Below, piece after piece: positions 13,930 to 27,100 of a stretch of 64,000 bases of DNA. Both the position numbers and the translations under genes were made by a program. Numbering within the stretch: position 1 is the stretch's first letter; the number at the start of each line of letters is the position of its first letter. Source of the stretch: Aquila chrysaetos chrysaetos (lineage: Eukaryota; Chordata; Aves; Accipitriformes; Accipitridae); NCBI RefSeq assembly GCF_900496995.4, contig NC_044008.1:3634453-3698452 (forward strand). The letters run 5' to 3'. The notes under the pieces are model-generated. The model worked only from the letters and a program-made list of their open reading frames with translations. It made no database searches and was not told the DNA's origin.

Positions 13930-15430
13930 GTAGCAATGAAATAAATATTGGCTCTTGCTGAAAAGTCTGTCAAATACATATCAGCAAACCACAGCGTCAA
14001 AGGAAAAAAACAAGGGAAGAGACCAAGATGGTTGTACCAGGAATGCTTTAAGAGCCTGAATATTTGGGCAGGAAAAAAAAAAATTACACATGAAGTGGAA
14101 AAGAAGGCTGCAAGTTTAATACAAAAATAAATGAAAAGCCCAAGTGTGGAGGAATGAAACCAAGAAGATTAATATACAGAGTGAATAAAAATTAGTCAAC
14201 AACAACAAAAGAAAGGTCTGGAAATCACTCAAAATAAGGGGAAAGCAAAGGGAAGAACAAGCCTATTGTTTCATTGAGAAGGAAAACATACAGCCTGTGA
14301 TGCAGAGATGGCAAAAACTGGACTATATTTTCAGAAAGATAGTAGGAAATTTCTATCTTGTTAAAAAAAAGGTTAATTGTGATCAGATAGATAATACAAT
14401 TAACTATAAAATTGATGTAGAAGAAAGAGCCCTGAGAGAGAAGACCAGATTAAGCAGTGTGGAGGTAACATGGATGCATCTGACCTATCGGGACCTCGCA
14501 GAATCAACTCGAATGCTTAAGGAAGTGGCTCTGAGCAGCTAAGTCATTTTGTTCAATAATTCAGGGATGGCAGGTGAGGTCCCAGAGGACAGGTGAGCAG
14601 TGAGCATGACAACTGTCTTAGAAAGAAGGAAGAAAAACAAAAGACCAGTCAGCCTAATTTCAATGCCCAGGAAGAGCTTGGAGGAAATTTCTAAATTACT
14701 ATTGTAGGTTACCCAGAAACTATGCCCTGCATATTTATATGATTTATACTGTGATATAAATGATGTTTACCATGTAACCATGGTTATGCCATGAAGAATG
14801 CAGATGATGCACTTTCCTGCTTTATAGCATAGCTTTCCCCTGGATCAGGGAAAGCAGGAGGCATGATAGACAACACTGAATCCCATCCTGTAGAACTTTC
14901 TGGTACCTTCACTAGAGTGAGGTCTAGATGAAATCACGGTACAACAGGTAACCAATGTGAGCCAAATACCAGACTCAATGAGGAAACAACAATTGTTCAT
15001 TGTATATCAGAAGGTAAACCTACAAGAAGTGGGAACCCACCAGGCCCTGTGTGGGACTCATCTCTTCAATATTTCCTGATGACTTCCACAAAGATGTTGA
15101 TACCTCAGAAAACATTCAGAGCAGAGCAGTTAAAATTCTAACAGTTCAGAAAACATGACCTAGGAGGAAAGGAAGGAAGAACTTAGTTTGCTTCATCTAG
15201 AAAGAAAATAAGGGGGACACAGAAGTCCTCCAACCTGTAAAAGACAGTTGGGGTGAGAATAATAATTGAGTATTTTCCCTCTTTGTCAGGGAAGGGTAAA
15301 AAGTGTCAGCTTAATTTATAGCAATGAATAGTTAAATTTAACTTTCGGAAATCTCCCTCATTGTAAGGATGGATAGTGAAGCTCTCACATGAGTCACTTG
15401 CAGAGCCCATAAAGACTTCCTGGAGGGTTC
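13930..15430 (+). mobile_element. Decayed CR1 LINE fragment (reverse transcriptase part)
   Basis: Much of this block reads as a heavily mutated avian/reptilian CR1 element in plus orientation. 'agaccagtcagcctaatttcaatgcc' with the following 'aggaagagcttgga' (about 14642-14685) is the diagnostic CR1 ORF2 segment that normally encodes the R-P-V/I-S-L motif region of reverse transcriptase. The segment near 15100-15240 resembles the later CR1 'gttcagtctagaaaagagaa' region. No frame stays open over useful length, so it is a dead copy. Boundaries are approximate. Confidence 0.55.
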
Positions 15431-15885
15431 TTGTAATATTTGGGACATCTGAGTTTCTGGCTATCACCAGTCAGAAATGACCAAAAATCTTACAGTCACT
15501 GGTGCAGCATAAACATCTATAACCCCTGGTGGAAAATTGCAGAAGAAGCTCAGAATAGTGAAGTAGATAACAGAAATTGTGGCAAAGGCAAAAGCAGAAC
15601 ATGAAGAGGGAAAAAGGAAACAAAAAAGAAAAGAAGAGCAAGAGGCCTGAGAGGAACTAGTGTTGGCTATTATTCAGACTTAATTCTAAAATAGTGACCT
15701 TTGAGTAAGGGCCATGTAAGGCTTCGAACTTCTAGACTTTCTTCTGAAGTGAATCTCCACAGCTGCGCAAATCCTCCCTGAGTCTGCAAGCCAAAGGTCC
15801 TGATCTGTGACACAAAGTCCACTCACAATGCCCAGCCCGCTTCAGAGAACTCTTAAAAAATAATACAAAACCAACTTGCCGTCTT
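15431..15885. other. Non-coding DNA
   Basis: There is an A/G-rich stretch near 15600-15640 and nothing else recognisable. Confidence 0.5.
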
Positions 15886-15889
15886 TTAC

Positions 15890-16083
15890 CTAGAGGTGAC
15901 AGAGAACAGCTGCTGAGGCAGCGGTTCCACCCATGCAGTGAAATGTCCTCCTACAGCTGCACCCATCCCTGCTGCAAAGCCAGCCATCACCACTGCCAAT
16001 AGCTGTAGAGACCTGGAGACAAACACTTTCCTCATCACACAGCAGCCCAATACCAAGACAAAACTTGCTGCCACTCCCGCCAT
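15890..16083 (-). CDS. Possible first coding exon of a small hydrophobic protein (weak)
   Basis: On the minus strand an ATG at 16083-16081 opens about 65 codons that are strongly hydrophobic and rich in Ala, Gly and Val. There are two possible membrane segments, roughly residues 3-17 and 27-46, with the second containing a Gly/Ala-rich stretch near residues 35-45. Then comes a short polar tail with a P-L-P-Q-Q segment. The frame ends at an AG|GTAAAAG splice-donor-like sequence (exon end 15890). The segment is richer in GC than its neighbours, which mildly favours coding. I see no certain acceptor, promoter or following exon. There is a faint resemblance to the Gly-rich hairpin plus P.PQ segment of C19orf12-type proteins, too weak to name it. 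A chance open frame is the main alternative. Confidence 0.15.
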
Positions 16084-16089
16084 TGTCAA

Positions 16090-19000
16090 GGACTCGGGTA
16101 TCTTCTACATTAATGAGGGCAATATTATAACAAATCCTTGAGATCACCATGAAACCTCCATCAGCAGTTGATGAGACTTCAGGGAAGCCATTCTGCAGTG
16201 CTTGCCCCCATCCTGGGAAGCTTTGGCAGGAGGGCATTATAAGGGAATCTCATCTATTTCCAAGACCTGCACATGCCAACAAGACTTGCTGCTTTAAGGT
16301 ATGACAAGTGGCAAGAGCAGGTTCTTTTGATTAATGTTTTTAAATGTTCCGTCAGTCCATTTAGTAGCAAAGGCCCTGAATGGAGAAGGCACATGAAAAA
16401 TTCACACACTTGTCTCAGGTACCTGGTAGTTAGTGGAGTGCTGGTGGAGACTGTCAGACCAATATGTTTTGTTCCGTGGTTGGTTTATCTTTCTTCCATG
16501 CATGGGTTTCACCACATAGTCAAAGCTGTTCCCAAACCACCAGCTGTGGCCAAGCTTGCACTGTCCTTCTCCTCAGAGAGTATTTCCCACTCCAGGGCCT
16601 TACACAGAGACCAAGGCAATATGAGTTATAGTAATGATTAACTAAAATCAAGGAATCCCACAGGCAGGAGACAGAGCTGGAACCAAAATCACTCAAAAAA
16701 CTTATGTTTGCATAACTGATCTGGTGAAGATGAGCAGGAATGGCGTTCAGTTTGTCTGATCAAAGACCAGCACCAAGAGCTCTTTAAAGGACTCCCAGCA
16801 AGGACAGATTGAGAGCTGCCTAGAGACAGTTGGCTTCCTTCCACATATACAGAAATCTTCCATATCAACAAGTCTTTGGATCCTTCATTGATATCCATAA
16901 AACTCAGCCATGCTCATTCACAGCAAAGGATACACTCATCTACAAAAATAAATCTTTTCCCTTCAAAATGTTTTCCTGTCTCACAAATCTGCATCAGCAC
17001 CCACACATTATGATACTTTGACCTTCCACACTACAAGCAGTAAACCCAACTGTATATGAGGGGGAGTAACAAATTCTAAGGGGCACATGCACATTCTGTC
17101 TGAGACCCTATAACTGAGGTGTCTCAAGATGTTATCAGGTGTAGGCTTCTATTTTTACAGCAATATAGGTTGCCACAGACATTGGTTTCCCCTGTTCTCA
17201 TGTCCCAGAAGAGATCTCAAGAGGAAAAGGGGGGTGGAGAGAAGAGAAAGGTTTGGAATTATAATGTAAAAAGTCATGTGGTCCTGTTTTTTAGGTCATC
17301 TTGCCAAGTGGATAGATTTATCCTGTCTCTAAGGCCCGTTGGCGGGATTAGAGAAGGCACAGAATACCTCCCCTCTCGTTTCAGCAGAGATTCAATCCGC
17401 CTCCTCCTATCCCTTTTCCCCCTTACACCAGGAGCACCAAGCAGCAGGAACTAATTTCAACAGATCAGCACAATGCATCCTTTAACAGACCGAGTTCTGG
17501 ACGCCTTCTTTGTTTGATTGCTTTAACACATTCCTGTTACAGCTTTGGCCCTGGGGATCGTTGCAGCATAAAGAATGACAACATGATTGCCCACTGCAGC
17601 ATCACACCGAAGAAAGCAGCTTGCCTTTCTGTGACCACTTCTGAGACGTACGGCAGTTTTATGATGTGGCTGCTTGCAAGAGTTTGGGACTGGTGTGGTG
17701 TGGTGACCTGGGAGGTCTTTTCTGGTTCTTTGTACTCTCTTCCCTTGTCATGAGTCCAGAAAGGAGGAGGATGGATTTGCCATCTCATACTCACATACAT
17801 GGACATAGAGCAGATTTGATCCTGAGGCTAGGAGGAAACGAATTTAATTCAGGGCTCTTGCTTGCTTGACCCTGCTTGCTGGATTTTTTTCTCTTAAATA
17901 TCCAAAGGACATTTTTTAATAACAGAGAAAAAAGCAACTGAACATCCTTCTTGACTTAATCCTGGCCTACCACTGGTTTACAGGATGAAAACAGGCAAAT
18001 TTTGAGGTGAAGATCTACCTATTTCACTGAGGCAACAGTGGTCAACAGAGAACAAGTTTGGCCTGCCCACAGACCCCATCTACCCATGCAGCAAGGTAAA
18101 GCAGGGACCTTTCAAGGGACAGCAGACCCTCTTGCAATCCCACCACAAGAGCAGATGGGATTGATGGCACCTGCTAGGCCAGACGTAGAGTGCTCTGGGT
18201 AACCTAAGTGCTGGAAGCACACTGGGTTCCCAAGCAGGTCACCCTAGGGTGACTCCAGCATGTACATCATGTCAACAAGGAGCAAAACCAGCTTTATAGC
18301 CAGCCTTGAGCAGCTCCTGTACAGCCATATCAACACAGCCAGTGAGGATAGGAGTAATTTCTCTTGGTTTGAGATGCCCCCAGCAAAGCTAACCACCCCT
18401 ACTTAGTCACCAGAAAGGCAGTCCTGTCATCCTAAAGTAGACACTTGCCCAAAAGAACCGGGATTTACTGTCTCCACTGTCTATAAAAGGATCCAAGGGC
18501 AACCAGCTCAGCTGTCTCTGGCTACACTTAATCATCCAAATCCCATCTGGAGTGACAGTATGGTTCTGCTTCCCTCACAGTTTAAAAGGTCCATGTAATC
18601 TCTGAGAATACTAGCAATAGTTGTTAGCATTTGCTGATAACCCAGACATGTATTATTTTCTCCAAACACCAAAAAGGTTTGTTTGTTTTTCCTTGTACAG
18701 GACTCTTTTTAATCTTTGTTTTGACCTTAAAAGACCTGCCAGTGTTAGTCCATGAAATCAGCTTAACAACTTCCCCATCCTTTCACTTCTGGTTTATGAA
18801 AATAATTTCCCCATTGGTTCCACTTTCCTCCTTCATCCCCTCAATTTCGCAGTTGTTGTTGTTGTTGTTATTGGTTATGTCTGTCTCTCACCCTGGTCCC
18901 TAGCAGTTCCGGTTCCCTGCAGAGAAATTACAGATTGTGGTAATAATTAGTTTGTAGTGTTATCTTCTTCTGTCCCTCTAATAGCTCTCAAAAGAAAGCT

Positions 19001-21129
19001 GTCACCCAGCACTGACCGTCTCATGTAATCAGAATAATATAAAAATAACCTTCTCCAGCACTGGCAGTGTTTTTCTTGCTTTGTTTCCTTAATTGTGTTT
19101 GTTAATCAGAAAACACAATTAATTTTCCCATTTCCACATCTGCAGCTTCATTTTTTCCCTCCAAGATGAGTTTAGGATTGTGTTCCTATTTATTTGGCTG
19201 TTTCCTACCACCCTCATGCTAAAGAAACCTGCATCGATCCTGTGAGCAGGGAACTCCATATATTTGTTTGAGTGTATTTATTTGCTTGATTTTACTGGTT
19301 ATCCTGGTTTCATTCTAACTGATTTGAACCTATTTTGAAAACTGTATGGGATTGCACTGTTTTTAAAATCATCCCAAGTCAGTATAAGAGACCTTGGGTC
19401 CTTGGAGTCTGTTCTCACTTCATCACTCACTTCCCCACATGTCATCTGGCATAGAATGCTCAGTGCCTTGGTTTCCTGGTGCACCACTGACACTGACTGG
19501 TTGCATGGTGCTATCTCTTGAATTCTTCAAACCAGGCTCCTGCTATGACAGCTTCGGAGCCTTGATCAGGATTTTCAAGTACACGCCGATTTCAGTAGGA
19601 AGTAGTTTGAGGAAATTCTGGGTCTTTTGAGTGCAAAATATGTTCCTATGAGGACAAAATATGCTTCCTGTGGATGCTGGGTAATATGAGGTTTTCTGAG
19701 CATCAGTTCTCCCAGAAGAGGTTACCTGAAAGGCCCCACAAAATGGCTCATGTGCATACGGTGTTCTGATCGAAGCGATGTCTACAGAGGAAGTGCTGCC
19801 TTTCCTTGGAGTTGGTAGCGCTGGTCTCTAGTTCCCTCAGGATGAGCCTAGCCAGCCTTAAATTCTCATCTGGCCTCCAAATGAGGCAGTACGAGTCACA
19901 CATGAAAGAAGACATTTGGATTTGTCATTACATTAAGATGCATTTCCTTTTTATTGCACGAGTAATGGTAATTAACTTACTGAGTGATTAACCAACAAGG
20001 TTTCCCTTGCCATAGAATCAAGGGCACCAATTGCTCCTCAAGTCCATCCCCTGAAAGAGCTCCCACAAATAGTATTGTCACCAGTTGTGCAGGGAAGAGT
20101 GGTGCACAAGCCAGGATTCACCCTGTGTAATCACAGATGTCTAAATTAAGGATATGGTTTCCTTTAGCTCATAGTCAGTGGAGAGACATGCTTTTCCACA
20201 GGATTCAGCTGTGAATTCCACAGGATTTTCCACTGAATTTCAGGCACAATGCACAGGATACATGAATGTGAAGCACAGGGGTCTCTCGGCTTGCCCAAGT
20301 GTAGGCAGTGGTTCTGCTTGTACCAACCAAACCAATGCTCGGGTTTGTATGTGCTTGGATGAACACAAGATCAAGTATTGGAAACACAGGAGCAAAACAC
20401 CTACTGCAAAGTACAACCATAAGCAAAGGAAATCTCCCAGTTCAGGACCTTAGAAAAGCAGTGGAGCTGGTCCACCAACACTTCAGCAATAAAAGAGCCA
20501 AGTGTCCTCTGCTGCAAGACCACTGCAGAAGGAACAACTCAGAAGAACTGAGCAGTAGTTCCTCATCGGAGCCAAAGTGGTGGGAGCACATAAGTCCTTG
20601 CTTAAACTTCATACAAGCAGAGATTGATACTTGGAAAACACTTGAGTCCAGGGCCATTCTGGGAACAGGACCATGGGAATTTCGTACTTCAAAATAGCTA
20701 GATTGCACAGCTCAGCTGTCAAATGTGAGACGTATTTCAGGAAAACACTTATGACCAATCCACTGAGTGAAACATCAGGAGGGATTGCTTCAAATTCAAA
20801 GTAGTTGCAATCAACTGATAGGCAAATTATTATTCTATGCCACAATTATCCACTTGGTTGCGGTTACAACCCCCACCAGCTTTAAAAGTCAACATCACTC
20901 TGTCCTGGTGCTAAACCTGATACCAAAGAGAAAGATAAGGGAGCAGAGAAAATGGACTGAAAAATAAAGTAGGAACAATTTCAACAGGGACAGGACATCT
21001 GTTGGGGCAGTGTGTTTTGTGCATACAGGGCAGCAGCTCTCCAGAAGGATGCTTGAAAGCTGTCACAGATCACAGGATGAGTTCCTGCAAGGTACAGGAT
21101 GAAATCCTCAGGATGAAATTGTTCCTCTT
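16090..21129. other. Non-coding DNA, no gene recognised
   Basis: I can support no exon or RNA gene here. A short GTT microsatellite lies at about 18852-18869. Confidence 0.5.
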
Positions 21130-21500
21130 GAGTCAGTGTGAGGAAGGCTTCGGCTAGAGCTGTGCTCCTCCCAAAAAATGTGGAGTAATTAGAGAGTCTG
21201 GAAAAGGACAACAAAGGTCCAGAAAATAGATCCTGCTGGGAAAGTCAGCGCTGCTTAACTTAAAGGAGAAAAGACCAAGAGGTGATTTGATAATGGTCTT
21301 CAAACAGGCAAAAAGATCCTCCATAATCAAAGGCAACAGACTGCTCCCCATGCCTACCATTGACAGGGGATCTCCATGGAGGACGAAATAATGAGCTTAA
21401 ATGGCAAAGAGAGAACTGCAGGGCAGGTATTAGGAGAATATCTAATGCTCAAGAAAATTACTTTGACAAGTGTAGAGATCTCCTTATTGAAGGTTAATGA
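21130..21500 (+). mobile_element. CR1 LINE fragment, old
   Basis: This resembles the avian CR1 3' part in plus orientation: 'ggaaaaggacaacaaaggtc' (21198) and 'gagaaaagaccaagaggtga' (21266), followed by 'ttgataatggtcttcaaaca', as in the CR1 segment upstream of its 3' UTR. It is mutated and truncated at both ends. Confidence 0.65.
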
Positions 21501-23609
21501 AAATAGGTTATAGGTACATCTATGAGAAAACCCCAGATAGGATGGACCCTGTCCTGGGTCAGAGTAATAGACAAAATGAAAAATCTCTGCTTTTCTTGGT
21601 TGTGTTTAGGCTTCTGCTGGCTGCCATAAGGATGCCTGTAACTTGCATCAGATGATGCGGCCTTCAAGATGAACTTGTGGTAGTCGTCAGTGAACAAGGC
21701 ACAAAAATGTCAATAGCCATGACACAGTCCAACACAGAGACTCAAAAGGGTTGGAGCCATTGAACTAATGGAGCAGTAACAACTAAGTAACGGATGGATA
21801 AAGCTCCTGTGTCTTGCTGAGAATTTTGCAAGGTATTTCCTCAGATCAACAGCAGACTTACCCAGAGTCCCTGCCAAGCTAATTAGAGGGCAACCAAACA
21901 CACTGGTTTAGGAGGATACTTGCCCTCCAGAGCACTCAATGCAAATTGCATTATTTGCAATACACACACCAAGGCCTCACACAGAGGCCATGGGTAGCTA
22001 AGAAACTTAACATGCTTGCATACTGAAAATGTATTTGGGAGCAACTGCACAAGCCCGAAGGAAGCAATGCGCTAAAAATAAATACTATTCTTTCATTTTA
22101 TGAAAGGGGAAACATAGGCACAAAGAAGCTGTCTAAAACATTCCGGTAGAAAAAGTAAGTTGCTAGATAACCAGGAATGGACTTTTTCAATGCTGACTCC
22201 CACTTCAGTGTTTTCATGCCAAAGCATCCTCACCAGGAGGCTGCAAATGGATGCTTCTTCCTTTCCTTCTGCAGTGCCCCATTTTTCACAAATAGAACAA
22301 GTGTTTGTGTAGAGAAGCAGAGGAAGGCAATGCAGCCTAGGAAACCCACCTTTCATGTGAAGACGTCTTCCTGTGTGCTCTTCCTGTTGGCCAGCTGAAT
22401 GTTGCCACCCTGTGTTAATTCCCCCAGTTTTTCTTGGAAGCCATCCTAACTCACCTTCTCTGCTCATTATTTTCCAGCATCGCAGTCTCAGGGCAGAGAT
22501 AACATCCCGGAAATAAGCTTCAGGTTGTAATTACAATATATATTGGTTTATAAATTCGATTGTTTAGCAGGGCAGTCTGCAGTCAACATTCATGGAAAGA
22601 GGAGGAAAGGAATCAGATTTTAAATCAGGTGGAACAAAGGAGGCTTGGAATGAAAACACAAAGGAAAAAGAGATGTTCAAGACAGAAATAAAAAGATACC
22701 ACATATGGTCATTTTAATACTAAGGTCAAATTCAGTCTGGACTATACTTTTCTGATTGTGAAAACTGAATGTTTTTTAGAAGTTGGTTTATTAACGCAAA
22801 ATCAAAAAGTTCACAAAATTTAGATACCTAGTTTTCCCCATAAAATTAAGGGACAGGGCCTTTTTTTCATCAGCTTTAATATGGAGACCACAGTAGCATA
22901 GGGTACCAGTGAAAGGAGATGGTCTTACACTAGAGAAAAGCAGCATGGTTTGGGTTGGTTCTTTTTTCTTTGTTTGTTTCTGGGTTGGGTTTTTTTTTTG
23001 AGAGCTGTGATGAGATCATCTAAACTGAATGGACATCTGTCTTCTCTCCTTGGCTGGGAAGTCAGTAACTCAGTGGGACGAGTCAAGCTGAGGTAGATGC
23101 CATGGCTGGTTGACCAACCTTAGTCCCCTGATGAGGAAGCACAGATTTGCATTAAGGGTAACATGAACACACTTGCAGTCTGTGTGTATCTGTGATAGCT
23201 GGATCTTGGCAATTGACTTGATAAGTTGCTTCAAATGAGTAGGAAAAAGTGCTAGTGAGCAGCTGTGTCCACTGGAAGATGCTGTGTAAACCTGCAGGAA
23301 GCATCGGTAAACAGCTAAAACATGCCAGATTTTCCATTCAGTGTCTGGTTGGAGGATGAGGCCGTTTGTACTAGTTCTGTCCTTCCTCTCAACAGTCAGT
23401 TTGGCAGACTTAGAAAACGGCATCTTCAAGCTTATCAATTTTGTCATCTTCCTGTGTTGTATGTTTTACCATTTCTTATCACTGTGCCACAGAATCGTCT
23501 TGAGAACTGCTCATCTTACGTCAGCATACATAGCAAAGATGAAATGCTTCTCTACTTAGGGACCTATGGAAGAAGCCTTGGTCAGGATAGTTAAACTTGG
23601 CTATTTGCA
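21501..23609. other. Non-coding DNA, no gene recognised
   Basis: AT-rich DNA with T-rich runs around 22960-23000. No gene or repeat is supported. Confidence 0.5.
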
Positions 23610-24150
23610 AACTGGTAGAGGTTGGAGGCACCTCTGGAGATAGTCTCACCAAATCCCACTGTTCACGCAGGGTCAGCTAAACCAAGTTGCTCAGGGCTGT
23701 GTCCAATTGGGTTTTGAATATCTCCATGGATGGAGACTCCACAACCTCTCTGGATAACCTGTACTAGTGTTTGATCACTCTCTCAGTAAGAAATATTTGG
23801 GGGGGGGGGGGTATATTTAAATGGAATTTCCTGTGTTTCAGGTTTTTGCACATTGCCTCTTGTCCTGTCACTGGGCACCACTGAGAACAGTCTGGCCCCC
23901 TCTCCTTTGCTGTCTCCCAGCAGGTATTTATACATATGGAGAAGATCCCCCTCAGCCTTCTCTTCTTCACAGAAGGCTGCACAGTCGCAGCTCTTTCAGT
24001 CTCTCCTTTAATGAGAGGTGCTCCAAACTCTTAACCATCATCTTGGCTCCTCACTGGACTAGCTCCAGTATGCCCCTGTCTGTCCCATGCTGGGACTCCA
24101 GAACTGGACCCAGCACTCCAGATGTGTCCCATCAGTGCTGAGAAGAGGGG
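23610..24150 (-). mobile_element. CR1 LINE fragment, 3' part
   Basis: The reverse complement reads as the CR1 3' region. On the plus strand the antisense hallmarks are 'ccatggatggagactccaca' (23724) followed by 'acctctctggataacctgt', 'ttgcctcttgtcctgtcact' and 'ggcaccactgagaacagtct' (23855-23893), and 'ctggacccagcactccagat' (24103). It is interrupted by a G-run (about 23799-23811). It is better preserved than the other CR1 pieces here, but truncated. Confidence 0.85.
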
Positions 24151-27100
24151 AGGGATCTAGAAAAAAACCCTGAAACCAAACCAAACCAAACCAACCAACC
24201 AGACAAACAAAACCCCTCTTAATTTGCTTTTACCTGTATTAAAATATGTTGTCCAGCTATTAATGGAAATATTCACAAGAGAAACTGCCATTTGAACTCA
24301 CTGGAAAGTGGGTTTATATTTCTCCATCTCTGTACTATGTGCAGAGCAAAGACATGGTGGAGCTGCCACAGAAAACACAACCTATGCAGTAAAAGAAACC
24401 ACCCTGTCTTACAGCAATGGTAGCTTGCACACTACCTGCAATCCTTGTTCTGTGTCCTCAGAGGAGAGGGACTGTAAAACATCTGAGGTTGAGCTGCAAA
24501 AACTTTTTTTATTTCAGCTCAGAAGGACCAGATTTGCAGCCCAAGTATGGGCAAAGATTGCAGCTCCCATACCGACATGAAACTTTTCTTTCCTGCCTAC
24601 ATTGCTGCAAAAGTCAAACTTTTTTGTCCAGGGACATTGCAGAAAAGCTAGCTAATAGGCTGCAAATATGGAGGTTTCCATTTGCTTCAAGCATTTTAGG
24701 AGACATTATTGCTGCTGCTCCAGCTATCTTGCCTTAAATATTGCATTTAAGTCTCCTCCATAAATGACCTTTGTCAAGGAAGAGTCTAAAAGAGATGGCA
24801 CGGAACTGATTTTAAATTTTCCCTTCAATGTTTATAACCCAAACATAGCAACAGTAGGAGGCACATGAAAATGTCTCTGAATTTTGATCTGCCAGACTCA
24901 GGAAAAACCTCATGCTTATGTTAAAAACTCTAATCCTGTACTAATTTGCATGCAAGCCCTCTCCCAGTCTTTCTGTGAATTTTGTGCAGGCACAGTCGCA
25001 CAGTGGTGACCCAGCCAGCAGGCATGGATACCTCTGCTCTTTGGCAGATGGCACTGAAACCTCCCAGTCCCATGGCAGAAGCCAGGATCTTGGAGTCAAC
25101 AGCAGGTCTTTCCTGAGGGACTGCAGAATCATACTGCTCTTCTTTCTCAAATCTCACAGATCTAAAACCAAAGTGAAGCAATTCCCACTTCTAATCTGCT
25201 CCCTCACACGTCAGGAAACCATTGGATTTTACCCAGATATCTTGACTTGGAAACCTTCAAGTGACCCAGATACAAGGTGCTTTACAACCCTGTGCAACGG
25301 CTGAGAGAATATACTCGCCCAGTTCATCTGCAGCACAAAGGAAGGGAGAAATCATCTGTTACACCAATTCACACATCTGAAAGAAATGGACAACGTTCAG
25401 GGCACACAAACTCTCCATCAGATTTTTTCCAAGCAATTAAAACCACCAGACGGAGACCAGATCTCCAGTGCTAAGAGCAGAGTCCTCTCCATTACAGCAC
25501 CAGGAGATTCTGCTCCTTCCCTCTTCACCACCTGAGTGAGGAGGACAAAGTGACAGATCAGGCATGGGAAAAAAAAGTTCTCTTGTCTTGGATAACAACA
25601 GAAGCAGAAGAAATAGTAGGATGGGTAGCTGACACCTAATGGCTGCTGAGCATCCTATGAAATGATTTTTTTTTTCTCAGATCTGCTCTCAATATACTGC
25701 TGACCGTGTTATCATAATGGCAGCTGGCAATAATGGATACTCTTCCAAAGAGTCTTGGAAAAGATCAAGAGCTGAGAAGTCTCTGGATGATAAACTGGAA
25801 GGAGAAGGTGGCAGTTCTGGGCAGCCTGCTTGTGCCACTGCTGCTGTGGGGTATAAACCAGAGCCTCTTTCTCCAGAAACACTGACCTAGCACCTTTCAC
25901 CAGCCCTAAATGATTTACCAAACAATTCTGCCTGAGAAATCTACAAACCTGAGCAAGTCATATGCATTATTTATAGCAATTTCCTTGAATTCCAGATGCT
26001 CATCACAATTCATTTGCATCTCATTCAGCTCAACTCAAGATAGCCACAGGCTGCACAAGGGCTTGAATTTCAACAATGTGCCAGGCCATCATGACCAATG
26101 TGACTCTGCTAACACCTGGAAAGGTCACTAATGGTTTGCTCTCACTGCACGTTCGTGTACTTCTTGCAAGCCTCATCTGACCCCGCTTGTACAAACACAC
26201 GCTAGAAAAATACTGATGACTTTGGGAGAGCTCTGCCTCATTTACCCCAGCGGGGAGAAGAGAAGAAGCAAAGCCACCACATCCCCTCCATGCTATGGCT
26301 TCTCTACTGCTTTCAGGTGCTGCATCGTAGTCTTCCAGAGGTGTCTATCAATGAGATGGATGACTCTTCTTTCAGGGCTATTACAGCCACTTGGGTTTTA
26401 GCCTGGGTTCAAGTCACTTCAGATCATGCTACAGCCGAGTCGTGCAGCAGGTGAAGGCAGTTCAGCTCCCCATAAGCTCAAGGCAGAAGCTTTGAGCCTT
26501 AGCTGTAGCCTGTTAACCACAATATGCAGAGAAAGAGCTTGTTTCATGAACTCTGTTTTAATCATGTTACCCTGAGTGTCCAACGCAGAGTCTGTGAGTT
26601 GCTCTGTGTCTCAGTTTCCCCATCTCTAAAATGAAGCCAATGTAATTTCTTTTCACCAAACCAATGCCTGCAGGACTTAACTGTTACCTGAGATGCTCAG
26701 CCCTAGGTCAGCTATGGAGTAAAGAACCAAGCAGGACTCTCAGTCTTGTCTGAATCAGGGTAAACTGGAGTCATTTCCTCTCATAATCTTCTCTGGATTT
26801 TCCCTCTCCTTATCAAAAACAAACAATGTCCTGCTTTGCATCAGTGCATCTCCCAAACGAGTGAGCCCCATGCAGCTCACAAGGTCCAGAACCTCCCCAG
26901 GACTGGTAGGCAGCAATTGCCCATGACACAGCCCTTCAGACAGTATATTCCTCTCCTGGCTCTTCCCAGGCTCCCAGATCATACAGTTATGTGCTCTGGA
27001 TTTGATGTGTTGCAGATTTACACAGCCAGACCAGGGCAACGGATTGTGCGTATCTCTTCTGCTCAAACGTGCTGGTTTTCTAATAGCTCCGGGATGCCAC

